The notes below the pieces were generated by a model that worked only from the letters and a program-made list of their open reading frames with translations, searched no databases and had not been told where the DNA came from. 64,000 nucleotides of DNA from Closterium sp. Naga37s-1. Its lineage: Eukaryota > Streptophyta > Zygnematophyceae > Desmidiales > Closteriaceae. Position numbers and translations under genes: made by a program. Of this stretch, positions 1-10,542 are shown in pieces (the stretch's first letter is position 1; each line of letters opens with the position of its first letter). The stretch covers positions 1,364,001-1,428,000 of the forward strand of contig CANJKZ010001109.1 in assembly GCA_947471745.1 (NCBI GenBank), in the 5' to 3' direction.

Positions 1-284
1 TCACTGCCATCTCCTCTCCCTTGCTCCCGCTGGTGGGCCCTTTTCTCCGTCCGCTCCTGTTGCTTCCACGCAGCATGTTTTTCTGTGGCCCACTCGTAAC
101 GCCATGTCCTTCCCTCACCTAACCACCGCACCACCCTCCCCCACCTCTACCTCCCCCTCCTGCCTCTTTATCTGCCCGAATGCTCGTGCCCGGTTCCCTT
201 GTCCCATCCCCACCCCCTTCCCTGCACCCCCTCCCTTCCCTTCCGCACGTCTTCTCCCCCCTCGTCTCCTGGCAGGCCGAAAGC

Positions 285-330
285 TAGCAATCAAGACGGA
301 CGAAGCACCCATCATGCTCACATGACTTCC
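285..330 (+). pseudogene. Diverged copy of kinase exon start
   Basis: Repeats the first 45 bases of the kinase exon at 415 ([12 protein letters not shown] in frame) after its own AG, then diverges and reaches a stop at 323. This is the first of the in-place exon copies in this gene. Confidence 0.6.
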
Positions 331-414
331 CCTTTTCTCCCCGCTTCCCTGCAACCTCTCTCCCCTTCCCCCTCCCCACCTCCCCGTCTCCCCATCTCCC
401 CCGTCCCCTGGCAG

Positions 415-1779
415 GCCGGAAGCTAGCAATCAAGACGGACGAAGCGCCCATCACGCTCTCCTGGCAGCAGCGCATGAAGATTGCTCTGGGAGCGGCGACA
501 GGACTGGCCTATCTGCACGAGGAGGCGAACATGGTGCACAAGGGTGTGAAGTCGAGCAACGTGCTGGTGTTTGAGGACTTTACTTCCAAGATCGCGGATT
601 TCAATGTGGCGAACGAGGCCCCGGACCAGGCGTCCCGCCTGCACTCCGCCCGCGTGCTGGGCACGTTTGGGTACAACGCACCTGAGTGAGTGAAAGGGGG
701 GGAGTGGGGGGGTTTGGGAGGGGAGGGCGGGGAGATGGTGGGCCTGAAGGGGGCGCAAGGGGGCCGACGGGGCTGGGGGAAGTTGTAGGGTAGGGAAGGG
801 GGTTATAGAGGGAAAGAAGGAATGGTGCACAAGGGTGTGAAGTCTAGCAACGTGCTGGTGTTTGATGACTTCACCTCCAAGATCGCGGATTTCAACGTCG
901 CGAACGAGGCCCCGGACCAGGCGTCCCGCCTGCACTCCGCCCGCGTGCTGGGCACGTTTGGGTACAACGCACCTGAGTGAGTGAAAGGGGGGGAGATGAG
1001 GAGAGAGGGTGGGAATGGGGTGGAGTGGGGAGCAGGATTGAGAGGGGCGATGGGGCTCGGGGAAGGTGTGGGAAGGGGGGTAGGGGTTTGGTGGAAAGCA
1101 GGAGTTTGGGGACGGGGGTGAGAGGGAGGGATGGGATGGGAGTGATTGTCATGGGGAATGAGGGAGCAGGAATGTGGCTAACCTCATCGTGTTATGTCAT
1201 GTGCATTGGTGTGGGCATGAATATGGGCATGGACATGGGCACGGGCACTGGCACTGGCACTGGCACGGGCACGGGCACGGGCACGGGCACGGGCACGGGC
1301 ACGGGCACGGGCACGGGTGCGGCATGGTACCTCGTTGTGGCAGGTATGCGATAGTGGGGCAGCTGACGCAGAAGAGCGATGTGTACAGCTTTGGCGTGGT
1401 GCTGCTGCTAGAGCTGCCCACTCCTTGTGTCTCTTCCCATCTTCCCTCGCCCTCTCACCCTGCTCACTTCTCACTGTCCATGGCAGGTATGCGACGGTGG
1501 GGCAGCTGACGCAGAAGAGCGATGTGTACAGCTTTGGCGTGGTGCTGCTGGAGCTGCTCACAGGGCGCAAGCCCGTGGACCAGAACATGCCACGCGGCCA
1601 GCAGTCGCTCGTGCAATGGGTGAGTCCGTGCATGTGTTGCGCGCGCTCGTGTGTGTGGGTGGGGGAGGGGGGAGAGGGAGGCGGGGAAGGATTACACGGA
1701 AGCCCATGGACCAGAACATGCCTCGGGCCAGCAGTCGCTCGTGCAATGGGTGAGCGAGCACGTCCCTTTTTGTGTGTAT

Positions 1780-1833
<54 letters not shown>

Positions 1834-3303
1834 CCTCTCTATCCTTCCCTGATAGTCCTCCCGCTCCCCATGCTGCTGTTTGGCCCATGCCTACCACCCA
1901 TCACATGGTCTTCCCTTGGCCCCCTCAAGTTACAGTCTCCCACCACTAGTGCCTGCTTCCTCAATCTCCCCCTTCCCTTTTTCCCCTCCCTTCCCCTCTT
2001 TCTCTCTCACCCCCTCTCTTTGCATCCCTCTCGCACCCCCCCTCTCTCGCCTCCTCCCCTGCACGAGGACCAGGCCACACACGGGAGGCTAGCAGAGGAC
2101 AGAGTGAAGCATTGTGTGGACCCCAAGCTCAAAAGCGCATTCCCTGCTAAGGCCGTGGTCAAGGTGGGTAGACAGGCAGACAGGCATGCAGGCAGTGGCA
2201 CGCACAGGGGAGCGTGGGAAGGTATAGGGGAGGGGTGAGAGGGTGTGGGGTGAGAGGGTGTGGGAGGCTAGCAGAGGACAGAGTTAAGCATTGTTGTGTG
2301 GACCCCAGGCTCAAAGTCTCATTCCCTGCCAAGGCCGTGGTCAAGGTGGGCATGAAGGCACACGCTCACATGCACAGAGAGGCGTGGTAGGGCGTGGTAG
2401 GGCGTGGTAGGGCGTGGTAGGGCGTGGTAGGGCGTGGGGGGGCATGGGAGGGCGTGGGAGGGCGTGGGCATGGGAGGGCGTGGGAGGGCGTGGGCATGGG
2501 AGGGCATAGAAAGGGGTGGGAGGGCATGGGGGAGGGCATAGGAAGAGACATGGAGACTTGGGGAAGTGGACGCCTTGCACAAACGCACGTGGGCGCACAC
2601 TCGCACGTGGGCACACGCATGCACCCCCCCCCCCCCCCCCCCCCCCACACACACACACGCGCGCGCGCGCGTATATGCACGCACAAACCGATTGCAACTA
2701 TATGTCTCAATTCTTCACTGTGATTCCTTTCATCGCCCCCCTATGCAGATCGCAGTGCTGACAATGCTATGTGCATTGCCAGAGCATCGCCAGCACTGCG
2801 ACACAAGACACAGTTCCAGCCATCACTTGGCCCTTCCTCCCGTCATTGATTCTCTCCCTTTAACTCCCTCTTCTCTCCTGATGCAGTTTGCTGTCCCTCG
2901 TGCAGTTCGCGACTCTGGCAGCGCTGTGTGTGCAGTACGAGGCGGAGTTCCGGCCGTCCATGGGCACAGTTGTCAAGTCGGTCCTGCCATTTGCAACTTT
3001 TCCCCATCATTAGCTCTTGAACACCCCTCCCTCCGTTCCTCTCCACCCCTTCTGGTGCAGTTCGCAGCCCGTTGACGAGCAGCGACAGCGCTGTGTGAGC
3101 AGTACGAGGCGGATTGGCAGTCTTCCAACCATCTCTTTCTCCCTCGCCCTCCCGTCATTCCCCTCCCCTCCCTCACCCCCTCCCAGTTCGCAGCTCTGGC
3201 AGCGCTGTGTGTGCAGTACGAGGCGGAGTTCCGGCCGTCCATGGGCACAGTTGTCAAGTCGCTCCTGCCGCTCACTCAAGAAGGCGCGGATGGCGACGAC
3301 TGA
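415..3303 (+). CDS. PTI1-like receptor-like cytoplasmic kinase, 3' part
   Basis: C-terminal half of a plant PTI1-type Ser/Thr kinase; the ATP-binding lobe lies before the window. The best exon chain is 415-685, 1487-1619, 2074-2163 and 3187-3303; all have AG/GT borders and consistent phase, and the stop is TGA at 3301. Visible kinase motifs are [10 protein letters not shown] (subdomain VIa), [10 protein letters not shown] (catalytic loop), [13 protein letters not shown] (subdomain VII), [11 protein letters not shown] (activation segment), [20 protein letters not shown] (subdomain IX) and [17 protein letters not shown] (subdomain XI). This order and wording match the PTI1 family. The HRD aspartate, the usual catalytic base, is Gly here (VHKG) and the DFD/DFG triplet is DFN, so the product may be a pseudokinase. 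Almost every exon has one or more diverged copies in the neighbouring introns, so alternative exon choice is possible. Family call is firm; exon choice is inferred. Confidence 0.75.
822..985 (+). pseudogene. Second copy of kinase exon 415-685
   Basis: Repeats codons [10 protein letters not shown] to GYNAPE of the upstream exon with very few changes (FEDF to FDDF), plus the same following donor GTGAGTG. It lacks the first third of the exon and an obvious acceptor at the matching place. It shares the HRD-to-HKG change, so that change predates the duplication. Confidence 0.7.
1222..1320. repeat. (GGGCAY)n hexamer array
   Basis: About 16 units of GGGCAT/GGGCAC/TGGCAC in a kinase intron. Confidence 0.9.
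1344..1415 (+). pseudogene. Truncated copy of kinase exon 1487-1619
   Basis: After GGCAG this reads [21 protein letters not shown], like the intact exon 72 codons downstream, then has an extra CTG and runs into intron-like pyrimidine sequence. Lacks the LLTGRKPVD part. Confidence 0.65.
1700..1749 (+). pseudogene. Copy of the 3' end of kinase exon 1487-1619
   Basis: Repeats the AAGCCCRTGGACCAGAACATG...CAATGG end of the preceding exon and its GTGAG donor. One base is missing within the block (CGGGCCAGCAG against CGCGGCCAGCAG), so the frame is broken. Confidence 0.6.
1782..1832. repeat. (TG)n microsatellite
   Basis: About 25 TG dinucleotides in the intron after kinase exon 1487-1619. Confidence 0.95.
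2263..2345 (+). pseudogene. Copy of kinase exon 2074-2163
   Basis: Repeats [11 protein letters not shown]...DPKLK...FPAKAVVK with an inserted triplet near TTGTTG and substitutions, followed by the same GGTGGG donor context. Its start lacks a clear acceptor. Confidence 0.6.
2381..2535. repeat. GGGCGTGGTA decamer array
   Basis: Units of GGCGTGGTAG, then GGCGTGGGAG and GGGCATGGGA variants, in tandem. Lies directly after a kinase exon copy. Confidence 0.85.
2623..2672. repeat. Poly-C, (CA)n and (CG)n run
   Basis: About 23 C residues followed by CA and CG dinucleotide runs. Confidence 0.9.
2906..3012 (+). pseudogene. Alternative or relic terminal kinase exon
   Basis: After TGCAG this encodes [19 protein letters not shown] then [11 protein letters not shown] and a TAG at 3010. 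The exon at 3187 repeats it almost exactly with a different end ([14 protein letters not shown]). A third, degraded copy with stops sits at about 3061-3115, and a poor fourth at 2749. Any one could serve as a terminal exon; 3187-3303 is preferred because it is the most complete. Confidence 0.55.
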
Positions 3304-4156
3304 CTCCACTCACCCTCTCGCTCTCTCCCTCGCTCTCATCCTTCGCTCACTCATTCACGCACCCACGCACACATCCACGCCGCCATGCGACAGACGCAAA
3401 CAAAGTCTGCTCAGATTGCTGCAGCTGAGGTCTGCCACAGTCCCTTTCTTAACCAGCTGCTGATAGTGAAAATTGGAGCTCCATTTGCCTGGTGTCGCCA
3501 TTTAGTGCCACCTTCATTAGGCTCCCCACTTTCACCCCTCTCCATCCCCTCCGCCTATCCGCCTCTGCCCCTCCTGCCGCGCATGCGCAAGCTCCCTTCC
3601 TTGATCTTTGCCCTCCCTGCCTGTTTGTGTCCCGGTCTCGCCTTCATGCGTCCCAGTCAACTGCAACACCCCAATCTATTCAGAACCAGGCTGCTGCTGC
3701 TACTTTCTTCCGAACACCTTCGTCCACTACTTAGTGCCACCGCCTTTCCACCTTTGGCTTATAGCCCACTGCATGTGCCACGGACATGCCACCACCACCG
3801 CCTGTGACATGGCTGCAACCACCGCTGCCGTAACAGGAGTGTGGTTTGGTTGACTTCAAACTATCCTTGTTTTAGCTGGTTGATAATTGCCCCTGTGCGG
3901 CGTGGTCAGCATTCATGGGCCATCCATTCGAGCACTAAACCCCATGTCCATTCATGTGAAGTTGACATGCATGGTGGTGCTCTTTGCTGTGTTTCTCATT
4001 AGCGCTGCCCTCACCTCCTTAAGTCACATTTAGGTGCTAGAATCTGGTGATTACTTGCAATATTAAGGCTCTACCATGCTGTGTATTTTGCAATGCTGCG
4101 TAGGAGACTTGTGGTAAACCACTAGATATTGGAGGGATTGTATGCGCAGCAGCGCA

Positions 4157-4266
4157 GTTGGTTAGCAAGTGCTGAATGTAGAAATGTGGCATGTGGTTGA
4201 GCAAGTGCTGAATGTTGAAACGTGGCATGTGGTTGAGCAAGTGCTGAATGTAGAAAACTGTGGCAC
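4157..4266. repeat. About 37-bp tandem repeat, three units
   Basis: Three consecutive units sharing GCAAGTGCTGAATGT, GAAA and GTGGCATGTGGTT with few differences. Confidence 0.85.
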
Positions 4267-5123
4267 GTACATAATGCGTTGGTGCTAAGCAGCAAAGCTG
4301 GCACAGTTCAGCATCACAAGACAGGAGTGTGGCATGTGACAAGGTGGTTTATGGAGTTTGAGATTGTGAGGTATGTGGAGTTTGCATATGCTTCATGTAG
4401 TTGTCATTGTTGTTTGGCTTTTGTGTATTATTGGAGCTTTTACATGTTCAAACAGCTCACAACGGGACAGGACAAAGGCGTTCGACAGAACTAAGGCGTT
4501 CGAACTGAACAAAAGAAACGCACCATTCCCGTTACCGTCGCAGGGGGGATCTTTGTTGCAAGTCGTTACACGTTCGGTCTACTGCTGAGGCGTGACGCGG
4601 TTCATCCAGGCCACGTCGTGGATTGTCGTAACGGCGGTCGATAATGTTGCAGTTGGTTAGTTAATCTGGGTGGGCCCCGACAAATCTGGGTGGGGAAAGG
4701 TTGTGCGGTTGCGTTTTGTCCTTTTCCAAAGATGATTTCATCTATTTGTCGAGACTTACCCTGGAACAAAAATCTGCACACTTGTGTAATATTATTCAAA
4801 AGCATTTGTAGCTTCATTGATCTTCAGATTGCAGGAATCCAGCAGGCTATAATCTCACAATTGACTATAAAAAAAAAACCCGTAGATGTGAGACTGATTC
4901 TCCATACCGCCAAACACTGTTCTGGGGGAGAGGGTTACCTTGAAAGTCATGCACGTTCAGGAACATTTCTGCCTTCCCACACGCTCCATTAACCACTCGT
5001 TGTGAATTTTTTGTCCACATTGAGGAAGGAGCTTTTGGCTGATCGCCGTTACAGCTCAAATATTCTGGCGGGCGAGGCCGAGTCAAAGGATCGAGCGGTG
5101 CGTTGCGCTTGAGCTTTTCCTTG

Positions 5124-5203
5124 CCTATGATTGGTTAGACTAGCTTCTGGGTTCTCCATGGATGGATTTTCTCTCCCGAAAGCTAGCTCTCGCCAATCAT
5201 AGG
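5124..5203. repeat. Inverted repeat upstream of zinc-finger gene
   Basis: CCTATGATTGG at 5124-5134 is matched by CCAATCATAGG at 5193-5203, and AGCTT/AAGCT pair further in. The arms contain a CCAAT box in each direction. Could be promoter-proximal or a small fold-back. Confidence 0.5.
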
Positions 5204-5898
5204 GCTGAAATGACCTTGACAAAACGCGTCGCATTGTTTTCAAAGGGGATTTTGACACAACAGACCCAAACAGGTGACCCATTTCCTTGGGTTGTTCGAG
5301 CTATTGTTCCGCATGATGTTGACTGTCAACTGGACTGTTTGTAGTTTCAGATGACAAATACAGGCTTACACGAATAATTCCATGTAGAGACCAACGTCTA
5401 TCAAACCAAGGAAAGAATGATCAAAATACATACTGGCACTAGCCAGCTATTCTTAAGCGAAATAGTTATCTCACGCCTGCTAGATAATGATGGCGGATTA
5501 TTCAGCAGCTAACCATATAGCCTCTACAAATATGCGTCTTGTCTGGGACAGGGAATGAGTTGCAGGTAAAATTGAAGTCCGAAAAAAAACGTTCGAGATT
5601 CCAAACCAGCAATAATACCGACATACCAAACGACAAGAAAAACTATAATACAGATTCAGTACATTTCTGTAAAAGCCCCTCTGCAACGCACGTATGCTTC
5701 GGCCTTGCCCATGTTGCAACTCCAAGCATAAATTGGTTTGCCAGATTCGAGAGCTTCATTCCACACCTCCATTCGACACCTCTCGCTCACGCTCCACATA
5801 CGCACCTCACCCTATCGAGCTCGACAACCGCCGAGTCCCTCGAAGCCCAAGCTCCAACCTTGCAACGATCGAGTCCATGCAGGTGGCTTGCTCGTAAC

Positions 5899-7779
5899 AT
5901 GGCCTCGCCTCTTTGCGTCCCTTCGCGCCTTTCCCTCTTCTACGGCATTATTGAGAACATGGCTGAGAGAGGCTTGATTGACACTTCCAGTTTCGAGAAA
6001 GGCTCACCTAGCCCTCGCTTTCGTTACAGTGGCGACACAGGAGAGTGCGGGAAAATTGGCGACGACTCCCCCGTTCACCACCAGAGCGAAGTCGCTCCTC
6101 ACCGCGGCGGCGACGCCCAGCGCGACGAGCCAAATCGCGTCGCCGTGCAGAACAAGCGAAAGCGCGACGTCGCTGCCCTACGAGAGCCGCTTCTCCTGAG
6201 CCGTGCGGAGTCTCTGCCGCTACAATTCGTCGAGTCCGCGGTGGAAACCCGTTTCATTCCCGGTGCCCGCGCCCCGGCTTATCAGCATCAACAGCAGCAT
6301 CTAATGCAGCATCATCTGAGTCAGCAGCAGCTCGGCAAGTCAGAGAGCCCAATTAGGCGTCGCGGCCTCGATCCTGTCCCACGCGCCTCCGCATCACCCG
6401 CTGGCAGTGGTCTGAACGCCGTCACCTGCCTCAGCGGCGGCGCTGGCAGCTGCGGCGGCATCACCGCGATTCGTAGAGCAGCCACGACGAGGGCGAATAG
6501 CAATAGTCCTGTTAATGCTACTAGAACATTGCATCGCAGTGTCACTGCGGTGGAAAGAACGCCGCAAATTCCCGTCTCCCCCGGGACCATTACTATGCAC
6601 CGCGCTCCCACCATCGACCTGTCCGCTGTTCCGCCACTCGCCATCCCGGGTGCGGGCGATGCTTTCCCCTCCCCCTCAGCTGCAGCGGCGACGACAGCGC
6701 ATCCATCCCCGATTGCGCAGCTAGCGCGAGTGTCCTCAATGCTCTCCTCCCCGACCCCTTCCCCCTCCGGCACTCCGCGGAACGATTCCGCCGCCGGGGG
6801 AGCCGGCCGACCGGCGGAATTCCGCCGGCTCCGCCGCTCTAGCTTCTCCGCCTCCGCCTCCTCCACCCCAAGCCCCCGCTCCACCGTATCCCGTCCGCGG
6901 ATGAGCGCGGGAGACATGCTGCGCCTGCTGAGCCCCACCGTCGCCACCGCCGCGAATCTCGGGTCCTGTACTGTAGGCGGGCCGTATGCTTGCCCCACGT
7001 GCTTCCTCAAGTTCCCCTCGCTGCACGCGCTCGGTTACCATGAGAACGCGCGCCACGGGCGGGGGGGAGGGGTATACAGCGGCGGAGTGGGGAGTGAGGA
7101 AACCGCAGGCGCACGTGCAGGCGGGGGCGCGGGCGTGGCCGCGGGCGTGGGGGCAATGGGGATACTTCCGGCCCGGGGGGGGACGCTGAGGCGATCCAGT
7201 AGGTATTTCCAGCAGCCTCTCGCGTCTACTTATAGCGAGGTGTTTGAGGAGGCTGTGAGCAATGGAGAGCGGATTGCGGAGGGGTGTGTTGGCGGGGCTG
7301 GTGCAGGGTACAGTGACAGGAACGTGCGCGCTCGTGCTAGTGGTGAAGGTGCTGCTAACGAGGTGCTAGGTGCTGGGCTGGCAGCTTTACAGGTGCACGA
7401 GGGGAAGGCAGGAGGGAAGGAGAAGAGGGTGGGGGAGGGGGTTGGCGCTGCGATTAAGAGAAGCAGCTTCGTGGAGGGTGGCTCTGGGAAGCAACAGGGG
7501 TTGTGCAGCGGTGTAACATTTGATCTAAATGATGCTGCTCCTGCTGCTCCTCCTGCTCCTCCTGCTGCTGTTTCTCCTGCTGCTGCTGCTGCTGCTGCCG
7601 AAGCAGGGGAAGGTACATATGAAGCACGATCCGCAAAGGGCCACGGCATGTTATCTGCTCACATGCATATGGAGGGTACATGTGTAGGGTATCCTCCTTA
7701 TCATCCAATTCCGGGTTCACAGCATAGCACGCAAGGGCCTCCAAAAGGAGATGAAGTGGACCTAGATTTGAGGTTGTAG
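5899..7779 (+). CDS. SUPERMAN-like C2H2 zinc-finger protein with EAR motif
   Basis: Single-exon 626-residue protein if started at 5899. The frame is open back to an ATG at 5539, and 5959 is another possible start; 5899 is preferred because upstream codons look like leader sequence. One C2H2 finger lies at about residues 363-387 (CPTCFLKFPSLHALGYHENARH), a variant of the plant QALGGH finger in which the core reads HALGYH. The protein ends exactly in DLDLRL, the C-terminal EAR repression motif of the SUPERMAN group (which bind TOPLESS-type corepressors). A second EAR-like FDLNDAAP occurs about 85 residues earlier. The rest is Ser/Ala/Pro-rich and disordered, with a poly-Ala run from GCT repeats. 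Likely a nuclear transcriptional repressor. Longer than most family members, mainly through low-complexity linkers. Confidence 0.75.
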   Translation: MASPLCVPSRLSLFYGIIENMAERGLIDTSSFEKGSPSPRFRYSGDTGECGKIGDDSPVHHQSEVAPHRGGDAQRDEPNRVAVQNKRKRDVAALREPLLLSRAESLPLQFVESAVETRFIPGARAPAYQHQQQHLMQHHLSQQQLGKSESPIRRRGLDPVPRASASPAGSGLNAVTCLSGGAGSCGGITAIRRAATTRANSNSPVNATRTLHRSVTAVERTPQIPVSPGTITMHRAPTIDLSAVPPLAIPGAGDAFPSPSAAAATTAHPSPIAQLARVSSMLSSPTPSPSGTPRNDSAAGGAGRPAEFRRLRRSSFSASASSTPSPRSTVSRPRMSAGDMLRLLSPTVATAANLGSCTVGGPYACPTCFLKFPSLHALGYHENARHGRGGGVYSGGVGSEETAGARAGGGAGVAAGVGAMGILPARGGTLRRSSRYFQQPLASTYSEVFEEAVSNGERIAEGCVGGAGAGYSDRNVRARASGEGAANEVLGAGLAALQVHEGKAGGKEKRVGEGVGAAIKRSSFVEGGSGKQQGLCSGVTFDLNDAAPAAPPAPPAAVSPAAAAAAAEAGEGTYEARSAKGHGMLSAHMHMEGTCVGYPPYHPIPGSQHSTQGPPKGDEVDLDLRL

Positions 7780-8650
7780 GATATAGATAGATTTTTACCA
7801 GGACCGCTCAGATTGCGGTCACCGTGTATTATACCGACACCAGCCTACCTGTTTTGTGTGGAAGCCAATAATGCTCCCAAGTTATGTGTTAGCTACAATT
7901 CAATATATTTTATTATAAGCTGGAAGGATATTACAGTCTCACTCGGAACGGAAACCAACCAATTTGCCTGTGTCCCTGCTAGAGCTCCGCTTTTAGCAGC
8001 AGGCAGGGAGACCGAGACGCCCACACGAATTCCGCTTTGCAGTGCACATGTTCCGGGCGGCGGAATGGCAGAGGAGCAGAGCGGAGGAGAGAGTGTCAAT
8101 TTGCCCAAGCGAGGCTGGTGGCGGCGCAGACCTGCATGTGGACAGTGAAATGGGCTCGGTTTGAGACGCGGCGCGCGCACATGTCTAGCAGGAGCGTTGA
8201 AAACCAGCCATCCTGCACTCTCGCTTTCAGGCGAGCGCATACATTCGCAAGGTGGCGCATGGTGGCGCAAGCCTGCATTGTATCTCACACTTACACCGTC
8301 CCTGCACGACCCCGTTTCCCGCTCAGAGCTGCGCAAGCGTCTCCCGTGCCGTGACTGCTCGCCTTGCATACTCCCACCACCGCCGGACGTTTAGGCTATA
8401 GACTCGAGGGGAGTGTACCAGCTTTGGGTCACTGCGGCGCGGCTAGCACTTCCCCTGTTCGCTTCTCACCGATTCGCACCTATCTAGCTCGAACCTTCCC
8501 CAATTCGGACTTCTCGAATTCGCATTCTCCTAGTTCGCAACTCTCCGTTTTACAGCGAGCGCCGCTAGTGCTACCTCTATTTCTAAAACGCTACTACCTG
8601 CGAGGCGCCTCGTAGCCAATTCCGCAACCTGCGCCGGCGCGCAATGCGGT
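7780..8650. other. Intergenic/upstream region of mTERF gene
   Basis: No coding region supported. At 8455-8545 a loose 14-17 base periodicity of TTCG/TTCGCA (GTTCGCT, ATTCGCAC, CTCGAAC, ATTCGGA, ATTCGCA, GTTCGCA) precedes the candidate first exon and may be a promoter element array. Confidence 0.4.
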
Positions 8651-8818
8651 ATGGCGTCGTCGCAAACGATTTCAACCTCAGTCTCCCGCGCGCGCTCGAT
8701 ACCCAGGCCCGCGCTCTTCCGCCCCATCTCCCGGCCGCTTGCGCCAATTTCCCTCTCCCCGCCGGTCCCTTCCCGCACTGTCCGCACCGTTCGTGCGGCG
8801 CGGGGGGGAGGCGGCTGA
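8651..8818 (+). CDS. Candidate first exon of mTERF gene (transit-peptide-like)
   Basis: The ATG at 8651 opens a 55-codon frame (MASSQTISTSVSRARSIPRP...) rich in Ser, Arg, Pro and Ala and without acidic residues, as in chloroplast or mitochondrial transit peptides. It ends at TGA 8816, so either splicing occurs before this or a G-run near 8802 hides a frameshift. The overlapping frame from 8644 is longer (316 codons) but of low complexity. The link to the mTERF exons 1.7 kb downstream is inferred from position and strand only. Confidence 0.35.
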   Translation: MASSQTISTSVSRARSIPRPALFRPISRPLAPISLSPPVPSRTVRTVRAARGGGG

Positions 8819-10034
8819 CGGGGCCGGCTGGCGCGGCCGTGGATGCTCTCCACTGCCGCTTGCTTCCGCAGGGCGGGTCCGCAGCAGCACGCGGTCCGCG
8901 CGTCCGCCGGCTGCGCGCGGCTCGCCTTGCGGAGGAGGCCCACTCGCGCGCCGATGCGCCGCAGCCGCGGAAGGGCGCGCGACCGTCCGCTGGATCCTTC
9001 CCTACTGGTGTGAATGACGCGGGGCATTCCGCCACCCCTTCCGCCAACCCTTCCGCCACCCCTTCCGCAACCCCTTCCGCGACACCTTCAGCTACATCTT
9101 CCGCCACCCCTCCCGCCAGCCCATCCGCCGCTGCCGCGATTGCTGCGGAGGCGGTGGTGGGGGGTGTCATGGCGGGGGGGCGACTGGCGCGGGAGGCGGG
9201 GCGGGAGGAGGAGATGCGGAGGCGCAGGCGGAGGCAGAGGCGGAGAGACCTGGTGGTAGAGGTGGAGGCGGAGGGAGTGGCGGAAGCAGTGGTGGGCGCA
9301 GTCACAATGCGCGCAGGCGCGGAGGCTGCTCTTGAGGCGCCCCAGAGGCGGCGCAGGGGGAGGCGGAGGCGGGGAGACGTGGTGGGGGGGGCGGAGGGGG
9401 CGGGGAAGGGGGAGGGGCAGAGGGAGAGGGACGGGGAAGGGGAGAGGGGCCGGGACGGGGAGGGGAAGGAGGTGAAAGAAGGAATGGCGAGGGTACGGGG
9501 GGAGAGTAGGGGAGGACGGGCGGAGGGGAATGAGAAGAGAATGGAGACGGGGAAGATGCAAAGGGAGTTACAAGAAGCTGGGGAAGGCGGATAGGCTTGG
9601 GGAAGGTAGAGGAAGAGAGGGAGGGAACGGAGGAGGAAAGGGAGGAGGAAAGGGAGGAGGGAAGGGAGGAGGGAAGGGAGGAGAGGGCGGTTGGTATCTG
9701 GGCAGAGCGTGCAAGGGTTGAGGTGATAAAGGAAGCAAGAAAGGAGGAGGAGGGGTGGGAGGAGGAGAAAGAAGAGGAGTTTTGGGAGGAAGAGGAGGAG
9801 GGGAATGAGGGAGAGATTTGGGAAGAAGAGGAGGAGGAACAGGACGAAATAGAAGGAAAAGGGGAGCAAAATTCAGAGTGTGAGAAAGAGGTGAGTGAAG
9901 TGGGTGAAGTGGGTCCAGTCCAGTGGGTATGTAAAGAAGAGAGTGCTGGACAGAGAAGAGGGGGGGAGGTAGAAGATGCTATGACGAGCAGACAAGGAAC
10001 CAATCAGGGATTGCATACAAGGCAAGTCAAGGCA
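8819..10034. other. GC-rich low-complexity region before mTERF exons
   Basis: Codon-like repeats of TTCCGCCACCCC (9030-9125) are followed by purine-rich GAGG sequence. The + frame from 9597 is strongly Glu-rich with some complex peptide (AVGIWAERARVEVIKEARKE and VGPVQWVCKEES), so an acidic N-terminal segment of the mTERF protein could be encoded here. Long frames on the opposite strand are shadows. Confidence 0.35.
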
Positions 10035-10332
10035 AGGCGAGGAGAGGAGAGGAGAGGAGAGGAGAGGAGAGGAGAGGAGAGGAGAGGAGAGGAGAGGAGA
10101 GGAGAGGAGAGGAGAGAAGGGGGTTCAGAGGAGAGGAGAGGAGAGGAGAGGAGAGGAGAGGAGAGGAGAGGAGAGGAGAGGAGAGGAGAGGAGAGGAGAG
10201 GAGAGGAGAGGAGAGGAGAGAAGGGGGTTCAGAGGAGAGGAGAGGAGAGGAGAGGAGAGGAGAGGAGAGGAGAGGAGAGGAGAGGAGAGGAGAGGAGAGG
10301 AGAGGAGAGGAGAGGAGAGGAGAGGAGAGGGT
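10035..10332. repeat. (GGAGA)n pentamer array
   Basis: About 55 GGAGA units in three blocks separated by two AGAAGGGGGTTCAG interruptions, so the interrupted block itself is duplicated. Confidence 0.95.
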
Positions 10333-10542
10333 TCAGAATCCAGATGGCCATTGCACGATGCAGATGCACTGAACAGTGTGTGGGAGCTAGACCGGTGCTT
10401 GGCTCTCTCTAGTGCATGTTGGCCTTGCACCCGCACCTGCACCCGCACCGCACCTGCACCTCCTCGCATCTCCTTACCCACCTATTCCTCGCCCATTCAT
10501 TCCCCACCCCCTCCCCTTCCCCATTCCTCCCTCCCTTTCTAG

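Larger units (their letters stand above)
3304..5538. other. Intergenic stretch, no gene seen
   Basis: Unique-looking sequence that becomes AT-richer after 3850. I see no supported coding region. It holds the tandem repeat at 4157 and the inverted repeat at 5124. Confidence 0.5.

Noticed and set aside
6321..7010. 229-codon minus-strand frame
   Set aside because: Antisense shadow of the GC-rich zinc-finger gene; no domain.
8583..10003. Minus-strand frames of 428 and 233 codons rich in Leu, Pro and Ser
   Set aside because: Low-complexity complements of the purine-rich + strand; no domain, and they overlap the mTERF 5' region and the GGAGA array.
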